Positions 22,801 to 34,924 of a DNA stretch of 64,000 nt are shown here, one piece after another. Under the pieces are notes generated by a model that was not told the origin of the DNA, ran no database searches, and saw nothing but the letters and a program-made list of their open reading frames with translations. The stretch is from Viscum album. Taxonomy: Eukaryota > Streptophyta > Magnoliopsida > Santalales > Viscaceae. Position 1 is the first letter of the stretch; every line of letters starts with the position of its first letter. The DNA lies in the NCBI GenBank assembly GCA_963277665.1, contig CAUJRU010000141.1, forward strand, positions 620,001 through 684,000, read 5' to 3'. Position numbers and translations under genes: made by a program.

Positions 22801-25435
22801 TGCACTGTTAAGAACAAATATCCTTTGCCTCATATCGATGATTTGTTTGATCAGCTCCAGGGAGCTCAGTTTTTTTCAAAGATTGACTTGAGATCGGGGT
22901 ACCATCGGCTGAAGGTAAAGGAGGCAGATATTCTGAAGACCGTGTTCCGAACGAGATATGTCCATTATGAATTTGTAGTAATGCCTTTTGGGATAACCAA
23001 TTCACCTGCTGTATTCATGGACTTAATGAATAGAATTTTCCATGAGTTCTTGGATAAGATTGTGGTGGTTTTCATTGATGATATTTTGGTGTTTTCTAAA
23101 AGTAAAGAGGATCATGAAAAACATTTAAGGGTTATCTTGCAAACCTTAAAAGAAAAGAAACTGTATGGGAAATTCAGCAAGTGTGAGTTTTGGTTGCAAC
23201 AAATTTCTTTCCTTGGTCACATTGTTTCTAAAGAAGGAATAACTGTTGATCCGGCAAAAACAAAAGTTGTGGAAAAATGGCCAAGACCCACAAATGTAAC
23301 CGAGATTCTTAGCTTCCTTGGTTTGGCGGGCTATTACCGAAGGTTTGTTAGAAATTTTTCACGGTTATCTAGTCCAATGACTAAGCTAACTCGGAAGGGT
23401 GTTAAGTTTATCTGGACAAAATAATGTGATGATTGTTTTCAGGAATTGAAAAGAAGATTGGTGAATGCTCTAGTTTTGGCACTACCTTCAGGAATGGTGA
23501 GTTTGTTATATACAGTGATGCTTCATTGAAAGGACTTGGTTGCGTCCTAATGCAGAATGATTAGGTAATTGCTTATGCTTCAGGACAATTGAAAACTCAT
23601 GAGGTAAATTACCCTACACATGATTTGGAATTAGCTGCTGTTGTTTTTGCTTTAAAAATTTGGAGGCATCATTTATATGGAGTAAAGTGTGAAATATTTA
23701 CCGATCACAAAAGTTTAAAGTATATATTCACTCAGAAAGAGTTAAACATGAGACAAAGGAGATGGCTGGAATTAATCATGGATTATGATTGTACAATTCA
23801 TTACCATCCGGGAAAAGAAAATAAAGTGGCTGATGCTTTGAGTCGAAAAAGTAATGCTTCATTAACAATGTTGCGTTTGGAACATGATCCTTTGGTTAAG
23901 GATTTAATGAACTTTGGCATAGAAGTTGTTGGTGCAGGAAGTCCTTCTGTTTTGTTTCAGGTATCAGTGAAATCATCTCTATCAGATAGAATCAAGCAAG
24001 CACAGAAGCAAGACAGTGAGTTGCAAAAAAAAGGTAGAGCTGGTTCAGAAAGGTAAGTTGCCTGAATTCAACATTGATAATGATTGTGTTTTGAGATTTG
24101 GGAACATATTTTGTGTGCCTTGTGATTCACAGTTGAAGAGAGAGTTGTTATGTGAAGCTCATAGTTCTCCGTTTTCAGTTCATCCGGGCAGTACTAAGAT
24201 GTATAGAGATCTGCGGGAGTATTACTGGTGGGATGGAATGAAAAGAGATATTGCTGATTTTACTGTGAAGTGTTTGACTTGTCAGCAGGTTAAAGCAGAG
24301 CGGCAGTTACCGAAAGGGATGCTTCAGCCTTTACCAGTGCCAGAGTGGAAATGGGAGAATATATCCATGGACTTTGTTGTTGGATTACCGAAGACATCTC
24401 GAGGTAATAATGCAATCTGGGTTATTGTTTATCGCTTGACCAAATCTGCTCATTTCCTTGCTATACGAGATACTTTCTCTCTTGATCAACTTTCCCGTTT
24501 GTATCTTAAAGAGATAGTCAGGTTACATGGAGTTCCTCTCTCCATTGTATCGGATCGTGATCCCAGGTTTACTTCTAACTTTTGGAAAGTCCTTCAGAAG
24601 TCGTTGGGTACTGAATTAAATTTTAGTACAGCTTTTCATCCTCAATCAGATGGGCAGTCAGAACGAACAATTCAGACATTGGAGGATATGCTACGAGCTT
24701 GTTCTATGGATTATCAGGGAAGTTGGGACCAACATCTTTCTTTGGTTGAATTTTCATTTAATAACAGTTTCCATTCCAGTATACAGATGGAACCATTTCA
24801 GGCATTATATGGGAAGCGGTGTCGAAATCCAGCTTTCTGGGATGAAGTGGGTGAAAGAAAGTTGATGGGACCAGAATTGGTAGAAGAGATGGCAGAAAAA
24901 GTTCAGCTGATTCAGAAACACATGAGAACAGCTCAGAGCAGGCAGAAGAGTTATGCGGATAACCGGAAGAAGGATCTATCTTTCGAGGTAGGTGATCATG
25001 TTTTTCTCAAGGTTTCTCCTTGGAAAAGTGTGATGAGATTTGGTAAGAAAGGAAAGTTGAGTCCAAGGTTCATTGGACCATACGAAATTCTGGAGAGAGT
25101 TGGATTAGTTGCATACCGAGTGGCTTTACCTCCGAGTTTATCTCAGGTACACAATGTTTTTGACATTTCGATGTTGAGAAAGTATATGCCGGATCCATCT
25201 CATGTTTTGAGTCCAGAGGTAGTTCAGCTGGAAGAGAACCTATCTTATGAGGAACAACCGGTCCAGATTCTTGACCACATGGAGCAAGTGTTACGGAATA
25301 AGGTGATTCATCAGGTAAAGGTTTTGTGAAAAAACCACATGATTGAAGAGGAAACATGGGAATCTGAAAATGCAATGAGGGATAAGTACCCCCATTTATT
25401 TGATAAGTAAATAAATTGCGGGGACGCAATTTTCT
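22801..25435 (+). pseudogene. pol: RT-RNase H-integrase-chromodomain relic fused to LTR
   Basis: Begins inside RT ([20 protein letters not shown]), directly after LTR sequence, so gag, protease and the RT start are deleted. RT has [12 protein letters not shown] and the catalytic [10 protein letters not shown]. RNase H shows [22 protein letters not shown] and ADALSRK. Integrase has AHSSPFSVHPG with CLTCQQVK (H2C2), MDFVVGLP, SIVSDRDPRF and the QSDGQSERTIQ block. The chromodomain ends YPHLFDK with TAA at 25408-25410. Breaks: TAA at 23422-23424, a one-base frameshift near 23495, a stop near 23563, a frameshift in the A run at 24025-24032, D to Y in VIVYRLTK, and TGG to TGA at 25327-25329. Confidence 0.92.
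25413..25432 (+). other. Hairpin upstream of PPT
   Basis: AAATTGCG-GGGA-CGCAATTT, a perfect 8-bp stem, ending four bases before the PPT. It has counterparts at 3624, 47871, 52502 and 58498. Confidence 0.7.
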
Positions 25436-25449
25436 AAAGGGGGGAAGGA
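25436..25449 (+). other. Polypurine tract
   Basis: AAAGGGGGGAAGGA immediately before TGTAACATCCC. Confidence 0.88.
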
Positions 25450-25677
25450 TGTAACATCCCAAGTAAGTAATGAATAATATATATTTTTATCTATGTTTAT
25501 TAATGATTAAGATAGTGTTATAGACTCTTAAAATGAAAATAAATAAAATCTTATGCATGGAATACGCTAATATTCTTAAAAGATTTTTTTACTGCCTTTT
25601 GATGGAAAACCATTTTTGAATCTATATTTTGACAATTTTATAAACTATGTTTGTCAAAATAAACTTATCCTTTATGA
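25450..25677 (+). mobile_element. 3' LTR start (1a type), truncated
   Basis: LTR start TGTAACATCCCAAGTAAGT and about 230 bp of U3, then an internal deletion removes most of U3 and rejoins just upstream of the promoter. Confidence 0.85.
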
Positions 25678-25888
25678 AGTAATATTTCTTACTTTTCAAA
25701 AGTACCCCTCCTCTCCTCTTATAAAAGGCCCCCACCTCTACCTCTTTTCCCACACTCCTCAAGCCTTTGGCTCGGCCAAACCCTGCCCATTTACTCTCCC
25801 CACATCCCTCTCCTCATCCTAGAGGATTCCCTTTGGGCAGAATCCTTTCAAAGGAAGCCTTTAGGCTCAAATCAAAAAGAGTTACACT
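25678..25888 (+). mobile_element. LTR promoter and leader fragment
   Basis: Upstream pyrimidine block, TATA box and leader down to GAGTTACACT, where it flips into inverted module B2 sharing ACT. Confidence 0.8.
25718..25728 (+). promoter_or_regulatory. LTR TATA box
   Basis: CTTATAAAAGG with standard flanks. It sits about 270 bp from the LTR start because U3 is deleted. Confidence 0.65.
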
Positions 25889-26416
25889 CGCGGTGGCGGA
25901 AAAGGTCGTTGTCACCGCGTACGTTAAAAAACATTCCTTTTTGTCGTTTAGTAAAACGCTTTGTAGAAAAAGATTCCTTTTGTATAAAAGTAAAAGTCAA
26001 AAGGGTTTATACACCATATAAAAGAAAGTTGTGTATAAAACGAAATATGCCTCAATGAAAGGAGATTGAGACGAAGTCCCTTACCTCGGGTCCGACTTGA
26101 CTCGATCGTTCTTTAACGTCCTGAATAATAAACTTGAGTTAATTTATACTTGATTAAGAACCTTTTTAAAGTTCATTATTCCTTTTATATCACTTATTTC
26201 CATGTTATAAACATTATGTAACCATTTAAGTTAATAATGTTTGTTTTGTCAATATTTGGTTCTTAAGTCGAAAGTTGACTTCTTACAATTACATGTTGTT
26301 CGTGTGGTCAAAAGTTCTTTATATCCAGAATGAAATTCCTGATTTGGATATCATATATATCATATATTTCCAGCATATACATGTATTTATAATATTATGT
26401 AATCATTTAGAGGTAA

Positions 26417-26481
26417 GAAATGAAATGCACCGTTCATGGAGACGGTAAGCCGTACGTACGCATGAACGCTACTTTCATTTC
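26417..26481 (-). other. Conserved 65-nt LTR hairpin (pair member 1)
   Basis: Complete consensus copy; first of a tandem pair with 208-bp spacing. Confidence 0.78.
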
Positions 26482-26624
26482 TTTGTCATATTAATGGAAT
26501 TAAAACTAAATGAGAGGTATGTATATTTTAATTCCAGAATTATATTCATCATTTAGATATATCATTAATTATATATATCCATTATATACATTTACTTTTA
26601 ATATTACATTACATTTGGGGATAA

Positions 26625-26689
26625 GAAAAGAAATGCACCGTTCATCGAGACGGTAAGCCGTACGTAGGCATGAACGCTACTTTCATTTC
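26625..26689 (-). other. Conserved LTR hairpin (pair member 2)
   Basis: Complete, with scattered changes (GAAAAGAAATG, TTCATCGAG, GTAGGCATG). Confidence 0.72.
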
Positions 26690-27389
26690 TATCTCATAAT
26701 TTAATGGAAATAAATAATAATGATATATAGGTATATTATAATTCCAGTATAACATCATATATAATAACTTTAAATCCATCCTTTACACATCCCACATATG
26801 GCATTAACGAATCACATCACTTTGAGGGGGCGGTAGTCCGCACTTCCTTAAATGAAGATATCGTGTTTACCCATAATGGAAACCATAAAGGTATACCCAA
26901 AATGAAAAATACAGAAGCTTAAACAAAAAATAAACATATTATATATCATATATAAAAATTGTGACATCATAATGGCCACCCTTTAAGGTGTTAAATGAGT
27001 ATTGAACAATCATCGTTTCGGGAGGCAGAATTTCGCCATCCATGGAAACCGTATGTTCTTTAACCATTTGATGTATTTGTGTGAGAGTGTAGCTCGAATA
27101 AATATTATAACAACATCCTAGTATATTGAAGATACTGGTGTTGTTACAAAATAAGTAAATAAAAAGAGTTTAGGGGGTTGGAGAAACAAAATAAAACAAA
27201 TGAACATGAGAGAATGAATTACCTTTAAAAGTGTAACTCCTTTTGATTTGAGCCTAAAGGCTTCCTTTGTAAGGATTATTCCCAAAGGGAATCCTCTAGG
27301 ATTAGGAGAGGGATGTGGAGAGAGTAAATGGGCAGGGGTTGGCCGAGCCAAAGGCTTGAGGAGTGTGTGAAATGAGGTAGAGGTGGGGG

Positions 27390-27400
27390 CCTTTTATAAA
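27390..27400 (-). promoter_or_regulatory. LTR TATA box (minus)
   Basis: Minus strand TTTATAAAAGG, one base different at the 5' edge. Confidence 0.62.
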
Positions 27401-28320
27401 AGGAGATGAGGGGCACTTTTGGAAAGTAAAGAAATATTAATTTATTTGAAAATGTGTTTCGGTTTTAAAAGGTCCCACATTGATATAATTCGTGGATAAG
27501 GTGATAAGGTTTCGAAATCCACCCATACAATAAGTTTTGGACATGTGTAGTTCATAGATTTTACATTATCTTTCCATTTTATTTAAATCGTCAAATAATG
27601 ATGTCATCGCTGCATCATTATTATGTCATAAATAATTTAATTTATTTAATGTCTAAAAATTATAAAAAAAATACTATGATGTAGTAAATCTTTTTAGATT
27701 TCCAATTACTATTTATAATCAAAAATCTTACTTGTATAACCCCATTTTTTCTTTTAAAAGAAGGTATGGCTTGTAGAAGAAGCCGAAACTCAAATAACGG
27801 TCACAACGGTGGAGAAGTCGTTGTCGCCGCATATGTACGACAAAAACATTCCCTTTTATCGTTTAGTAAACGCTTCGTATAAAAAAGATTACTTTTGAAT
27901 AAACATAAAAGTCAAAGTGGTTTATACACCGTATAAAAGAAAGTTGTGTATAAAATAAAATATGCCTCAACGAAAGGAGATTGAGACGAAGTCCCATACC
28001 TCGTATTCGACTTGACCCGACCGTTCTTTAATCTCCAGAATAATAAACTTTAGTTAATCTCTACTTGCTTATGAATCTTTTTCAAGTTCATTATTCCTTT
28101 TATACCATGTTATGATCATCATGTAATCAGTTAAGTTAATAATGTTCATTTTGTCGGTATTTGGTTCTTAAGTCAAAAATAGACTTCTTACACTTACATG
28201 TTGTTAATTTGGTCATAGGTTCGTTATATCCAGAATGATATTAATGATTTGGATAACATATATATCATATATATTCATCATATACATGTATTTATAACAT
28301 TACATCACATTTAGAGGTAA

Positions 28321-28385
28321 GAAATGAAATGCACCGTTCATGGAGACGGTAAACCGTACGTACGCATGAACGCTACTTCCATTTC
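28321..28385 (-). other. Conserved 65-nt LTR hairpin
   Basis: Complete, with GTAAACCG in the loop; outer-arm change preserves a G-U pair in sense RNA. Confidence 0.75.
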
Positions 28386-29087
28386 TATTTCATATTTTCT
28401 GGAATGGAATCATAATGATATAAGAGTATATTATAATTCCAGTATAATAACATATCTAATATCATTAACTTTATCCTTTACACATCCCACATATGGTATT
28501 AACGAATCAAATCACTTTCAGGGGGCGGTAGTCCGCACTTCCTAAAATGAAGATATCGTGTTTACCCATAATGGAAACCATAAAGGTATTCCCAAAATGA
28601 AAAAAAAAACAGAAGCTTAAGGAAAACATAAACATATTATATATCATATATAAAAATAGTGACATCATAATGTCCACCTTTGAAGGTGTTAAATGAGTAT
28701 TGAACAATCATCGTTTCGGGAGGCAGAATTTCGCCATCCACGGAAACCGTATGTTCTTTAACCATTTGATGTAGTTGTCTGAGAGTGTAGATAAAATAAA
28801 TCTTATAACAACATCCTAGTATATTGAAGATACTGTTGTTGTTACAAAAGAAGTAAATAAAAAGAGTTTAGGGGTTTGGAGAAGCAAAATAAAACAAATG
28901 AACATGAGAGAATGAATTACCTTGAAAAGTGTAACTCCTTTTGATTTGAGCCTAAAGGCTTACTTTGAAAGTATTCTGCCCAAATGTAATCCTCTAGGAT
29001 GAGGATAGGGATGTGGAGAGAGTAAATGGGCAGGTGTTGGCCGATCCAAAGGCTTGAAGAGTGTGTGAAATGAGGTAGAGGTGGGGG

Positions 29088-29098
29088 CCTTTTATAAG
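29088..29098 (-). promoter_or_regulatory. LTR TATA box (minus)
   Basis: CTTATAAAAGG with conserved flanks on the minus strand. Confidence 0.65.
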
Positions 29099-31016
29099 AG
29101 GAGAGGAGGGGCACTTTTGGAAAGTAAAGAAATATTAGTTTATTTGAAAATGTGTTTCGGTTTTAAAAGGTCCCAAATTGATATAATTCGTGGATAAGAT
29201 GATAAGGCTTCGAAATCCACTCATCCAATAAGTTTTGGCCATGTGTAGTTCATAGATTTTACATTGTCTTTCCATTTTATTTAAATCGTCAAATAATGAT
29301 GTCATCGCTGCATCATTATTATGTCATAAATAATTTAATTTATTTAATGTCTAAAAATCATAAAAAAATACTATGATGTAGGAACTCTTTTTAGCTTTCC
29401 AATGACTATTTATAATCAAATATCTGATCTTTATAACCCCATGTAAAAATTGTTTTCGTGAAACATCTCTTGTTTGTGTCATTTTTACTTTAACATTTAT
29501 TAAAAAGTTATTTATGTCATTTCCAAACCAAAGTGTCTCCATGGGGTCCCCAAGTTGACCCATGGCTTGTCTTGGTCGTCCATGACACAACCCATAAGGT
29601 TGGGACATGTGTCTAGGTCAATTCCTATTATTAAAGCATTATTTATATCTTAAACTACCCTAATTACCACTAATCGCGATTAAGAACTTAATAAGTTACT
29701 ATTCACCAAAAAATTATTATAATCTCATTGAACCACATTTTACTTCTTAATGACAACCATGTATGTCGGATTTTCAAAATTCAATACACATTAGTGGTAA
29801 ACTTTCATTTAACTGAAAAATCAGTTTGCTTGATTACCACTTAGTGGTTTCACTATTCATCATAAATTGAAGTTTTTCAGAAAATTACCAAAAATTCACC
29901 CTAAGATATATTTTAATTCAAAACCTCTTTTTAATCTAATTTATTTATATGATTATATTATCTTTTGAATTGGTTTTAAAGTGAAATTAGAAAATATTTT
30001 TACCATTAAATACAATAGTGGTCGTTGGAATTAATTTCACTTTGAAATCAGACTTAAACTAGTGTCAATCTTTTGATACTTATTGTTTCATAAAACACGC
30101 TATTTGTCATGACAGCGGGAATTAATTATTAAATTAATTAATGTGACTTATATGTTTTGAATTTTGTAAAACGGACTTCATTTTTGAATTCAGAATATCA
30201 AATATAGCTTAGGGTGAATTTTTGGGATTTTTCTGAAAAACTTCAATTTTTGATGAATAGTGAAACCACTAAGTGGTACTTATAAAAACTGATTTTCCGT
30301 TTAAATGAAAATTTTCCATCATTGTGTTTTGATTTTCAAAAATCCGACATACATGGTTGTCATTAAGAAGTAAAATGTGGTTCAATGAGATTAAAATAAT
30401 TTTTTTGGTGAATAGTAACTTATTAAGTTTTTAATCGCGATTAGAGGTAATTAGTGTAGTTTAAGGTAAAAATGATATTATAAGAATGTGAAAACACCAT
30501 GACACTTGTCCTACACCTATTGGTTTTATCATGGCCGACCAAGAAAAGCCATGGGTCAACTTGGGGACCCCATGGATCTACTTTGGTTGGGAAATGACAT
30601 AAATAACATTTTATTTAATGTAAAAGTAAAATTGACACAAACATGATATGTTTTACTAAAACAATTTTTAAGTGGGGTTATACAAGTCATATTTTTTATT
30701 ATAAATATTCATTGGAAAGATAAAAAGATTTCCTACATCATAGTATTTGTTTTATAATTTTTATAAATTAAATAAATTAAATTATTTATGACATAATAAT
30801 GATGTAGCGATGACATCATTATTTGACGATTTAAATAAAATGGAAAGATAATGTAAAATCTATGAACTAAACATGTCCAAAACATATTGGATGGGTGGAT
30901 TTAGAATCCTTATCACCTTATCCACGAGTTATATCAATGTGGGACCTTTTGAAACCGAAACACATTTTCAAATAAAGTAATATTTCTTTACTTTCCAAAA
31001 GTACCCCTCCTCTCCT

Positions 31017-31027
31017 CTTATAAAAGG
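31017..31027 (+). promoter_or_regulatory. LTR TATA box
   Basis: CTTATAAAAGG with CCCCTCCTCTCCT upstream. Confidence 0.68.
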
Positions 31028-31727
31028 CCCCCACCTCTACCTCATTTCACACACTCCTCAAGCCTTTGGCTCGGCCAAAACCTTCCCATTTACTCTCTCC
31101 ACATCCCTCTCCTCATCCTAGAGGATTCCCTTTGGGCAGAATCCTTTCAAAGGAAGCCTTTAGGCTCAAATCAAAAGGAGTTACACTTTTAAAGGTAATT
31201 CATTCTCTCATGTTCATTTGTTTTATTTTGCTTCTCCAACCCCCTAAACTCTTTTTATTTATTTCTTTTGTAACAACACCAGTATATTCAATATACTAGT
31301 ATGTTTTTATAAGATTTATTCTAGCTATACTCTCACACAACTACATCAAATGGTTAAAGAACATACGGTTTCTGTGGATGGCGAAATTGTGCCTCCCGAA
31401 TCGATGATTGCTCAATACTCATTTAACACCTTCAAAGGTGGCCATTATGATGTCACTATTTTTATATATGATATATAATATGTTTATGTTTTACTTAGGC
31501 TTCTTTATTTTTCATTTGTGTCTTACCTTTATGGCTTCCATTATGGGTATATGCGATATCTTCATTTTAGGAAGTACGGACTACCGCCCCCTCAAAGTGA
31601 TGTGATTCGTTAATGCCATACGTGGGACGTATAAAGGATGGATTTAATGTTATTATATATGATGTTATACTGGAATTATTATTTACCTATATATCATTAT
31701 TATTTCTTTCCATTAAATTTTGAGATA

Positions 31728-31792
31728 GAAATGAAAGTAGCGTTCATGCGTACGTACGGCTTACCGTCTCCATGAACGGTGCATTTCATTTC
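31728..31792 (+). other. Conserved 65-nt LTR hairpin (pair member 1)
   Basis: Complete consensus copy. Confidence 0.78.
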
Positions 31793-31935
31793 TTATCCCC
31801 AAATGTAATGTACTATTATAAGTACATATATATAATGGATATATATGATGTATGATACATCTAAATGATTAATATAATTCTGGAATTAAAATATACATAC
31901 CTCTCATATAGTTTTAATTCCATTAATACGACATA

Positions 31936-32000
31936 GAAATGAAAGTAGCGTTCATGCGTACGTACGACTTACCATCTCCATGAACGGTGCATTTCATTTC
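31936..32000 (+). other. Conserved 65-nt LTR hairpin (pair member 2)
   Basis: Complete; inner loop reads ACGACTTACCAT. It lies 208 bp after the first. Confidence 0.75.
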
Positions 32001-32333
32001 TTTCCTCTAAATGATTATGTGATTTTATAAATACATGTATATACTGGATATATATGATATATACGATATCCAAATCAGGAATGTCATTTTTGGATATGAA
32101 GAACCTTTGACCACACGAACAACATGTAATTGTAAGAAGTCCACTTTCGACTTAAGAACCAAATATCGACAAAACAAACATGATTAACTTAAATGATTAA
32201 ATAATGTTTATAACATGGTAATAAGTGATATAAAAGGAATAATGAAATTTAAAAAGGTTCTTAAGGAAGTATAAATTAACTCAAGTTTATTATTCAGGAG
32301 ATTAAAGAACGATCGAGTCAAGTCGGACCCGAG

Positions 32334-33655
32334 GTAAGGGATCTTACTCCTCTCTTTCTTTTTAAGTACACTCTTTTATGTCATTCCTTTTAAATCTCAT
32401 CTTTCTTGTTATTGGGATGATCTTTTATATTAATCCTACTGTAATTTTAATGTTCATGTGATGAGAGACCCTATTCTCTCTCATCAATCCATTTTGGAAG
32501 TTTTGATTGGCGCCGTTAGGCTGCCGAACTTTCGTAAGAGATCTAACTTCTCTCTTTCTTTTTAAGTACTCTCCTTTATGTCACTTATTTTAAGCTCCTA
32601 TTTGTAATGTTGGGGGTTGTTCTTTTATATTCCTCTTTCTGTAAACATTATGTTGATGTACTGAGAGACCCTATTTCCTCTCATCAATCCATTTTGGAAG
32701 TTTTAAGTGGCGCGGTTAGGATGCCGAGTTTTCGTAAGAGATTTTTCATCTCACTTTTATTCCCGTGAGATTTATGCTACATTTGAAACAATTTCCATTG
32801 AGTGGTTTATGTACTTCCCACTATTACAATCCTATTGTAATATAATTCCATTTATGGGTATTTACATATTCATTGTATGACAGTTCTTCAATGGGGTGTA
32901 CTTTTCAAAAGTTACCCAAGTCGGTAAGGGAACCTTTCACCCTCTTTTTTTTAAAGACTTCTTTTGTAGGGTCTTTTAATTTACATATTGTTATGTTGGG
33001 ATATGTTCTCATATATCCTTAGTGATTTAACTTTTATGTCCAAGTGATGAGATACACTTTTTATCTCTCATCAACTCATTTTGATGTGATGTCGTTAGGC
33101 TGTCAAGGGAACTTTTTAACCCAATTTCGATTTCTTTGGGTTCAACATGTAGTTATTGAATATGTCATCCTTTGGATATGTGTGAATAACCTTTGATTGT
33201 TTTACACTTAATATCCACTTATATTGGGTGTATTTATATTTTTCACACATAATTATGAGATTGATTTATCCTTAATTTAAGGACACCTTCTTTATAATGG
33301 ATTTCATCTCATTTTACATTTCTTTTGAGACTTCATTGTTGTTATGCACCAATTCACTCTTATATGGTGTGTATACTGTCCTTTGACATATTATATGATT
33401 AATCCTTTTATTCTCATGATATTATAAAGTTCAGATTAAATGTTATTTGGCTATTATTTGTATTCAAGAGTCTCTCATTTTGTTAAAAAACTCTTTAACA
33501 AAAATATCATTTTAAATGTTTTAAAGATTTATTATTCTAAATCTTTATATTTAATGTCCATGTTTTCAAAATGGATTTCAGTATTTATTTATATGGACAT
33601 TAATGTTTTAAAATTATAATTCCATTAAAAGCTTCAAAGTGGTATGGGACACTTT
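32334..33655 (+). repeat. Module A: tandem ~200 bp units
   Basis: GTAAGGGA-type motifs at 32334, 32534, 32734 and 32924, then GTCAAGGGA at 33102 (spacings 200, 200, 190, 178). The first unit hairpin GATGAGAGA/TCTCTCATC is intact. The second has drifted (GTACTGAGAGACC). Confidence 0.75.
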
Positions 33656-33946
33656 GATTTTAAAATCTCTTTTAAATGGTTTTTGAAAATGGATTGATTA
33701 ATTCAATATCTTGGAATTATTTATTGTGATTGCAAATGAAGTATTGTTATTGAAATGTTTATATTTTCCATATTTTATGTGTAATAATGGTACTTGGACA
33801 TTATGACGGGTGATGCCGTGAATACCAGGACGGGTGGTTACGTTATAACCTCCAATGCATTGGGCATGGAAGTCGGCCGTATGGCTATTCCATTAAGTAT
33901 GTATGGAAATTGGCCATATGGCTATTCCATTAAGTGATATGTGTGG

Positions 33947-34005
33947 AAATGCACCGTTCATGGAGACGGTAAGACGTACGTACGCATGAACGCTACTTTC
34001 ATTTC
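33947..34005 (-). other. Conserved LTR hairpin, truncated
   Basis: The outer few bases of one arm are lost at the inversion breakpoint. The loop reads GTAAGACGTACGTACG. Confidence 0.7.
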
Positions 34006-34148
34006 ATTGTCATATTAATGGAATTAAAACTAAATGAGAGGTATGTATATTTTAATTCCAGAATTATATTCATCATTTAGATATATCATTAATTATATAT
34101 ATCCATTATATACATGTACTTTTAATAGTACATTACATTTGGGGATAA

Positions 34149-34213
34149 GAAATGAAAGGCACCGTTCATGGAGATGGTAAGCCGTACGTATGCATGAATG
34201 CTACTTTCATTTC
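34149..34213 (-). other. Conserved 65-nt LTR hairpin (pair member 2)
   Basis: Complete but diverged (GAAAGGCACC, GAGATGGT, TATGCATGAATG). Confidence 0.7.
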
Positions 34214-34913
34214 TATCTCATACTTTAATGGAAAGAAATAATAATGATATAGAGGTATATTATAATTACAGTATAACATCATATATAATAACTTTAAATC
34301 CATCCTTTACACGTCCCACATATGGCATTAACGAATCACATCACTTTGAGGGGGCGGTAGTCTGCACTTCCTTAAATGAAGATATCGCGTTTACCCATAA
34401 TAGAAACCATAAAGGTATGCCCAAAATGAAAAATAAATAAGCTTAAAGAAAACATAAACATATTATATATCATATATAAAAATAGTGACATCATAATGGC
34501 CACATTTGAAGGTGTTAAATGAGTATTGAACAATCATCGTTTCGGGAGGCAGAATTTCGCCATCCACGGAAACCGTATGTTCTTTAACCATTTGATGCAG
34601 TTGTGTGAGAGTGTAGCTCAAATAAATCTTATAACAACATCCTATTATATTGAAGATACTGGTTTTGTTACAAAATAAGTAAATAAAAAGAGTTTAGAGG
34701 GTTGTAGAAGAAAAATAAAACAAAAGAACAAGAGAGAATGAATTACCTTTAAAAGTGTAACTCCTTTTGATTTGAGCCTAAAGGATTCCTTTGAAAGGAT
34801 TCTGCCAAAAGGGAATCCTCTAGGATGAGGAGAGGGATATGTAGAGAGTAATTGGGCAGGGGTTGGCCGAGCCAAAGGCTTTAGGAGTGTGTGTAAGGTG
34901 GTAGAGGTGGGGG

Positions 34914-34924
34914 CCTTTTATAAG
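34914..34924 (-). promoter_or_regulatory. LTR TATA box (minus)
   Basis: CTTATAAAAGG on the minus strand with conserved flanks. Confidence 0.65.

Larger units (their letters stand above)
25889..27744 (-). mobile_element. LTR fragment, inverted, double-hairpin subtype
   Basis: Starts in module B2 (about 25889-26080), then CCTTACCTCGGGTCCGACTT, two hairpin copies 208 bp apart, leader, promoter and upper U3. It jumps at about 27744 into another inverted copy at module B. Confidence 0.8.
27745..29910 (-). mobile_element. LTR fragment, inverted (module B to mid-U3)
   Basis: Module B (about 27750-28000), the TACCTCGTATTCGACTTGAC junction, hairpin, leader, promoter and U3 to TTCACCCTAAG, where orientation flips to plus. 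Confidence 0.8.
29911..33946 (+). mobile_element. LTR fragment, plus (U3 to type II array), double-hairpin subtype
   Basis: From U3 through promoter, two hairpins 208 bp apart, a complete module A and part of the type II array (about 33800-33945), including two TGGAA..CCNTATGG..TTCCA hairpins. It breaks at TGTGTGGAA and flips into the interior of an inverted hairpin. It shows that module A can precede a type II array. Confidence 0.8.
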
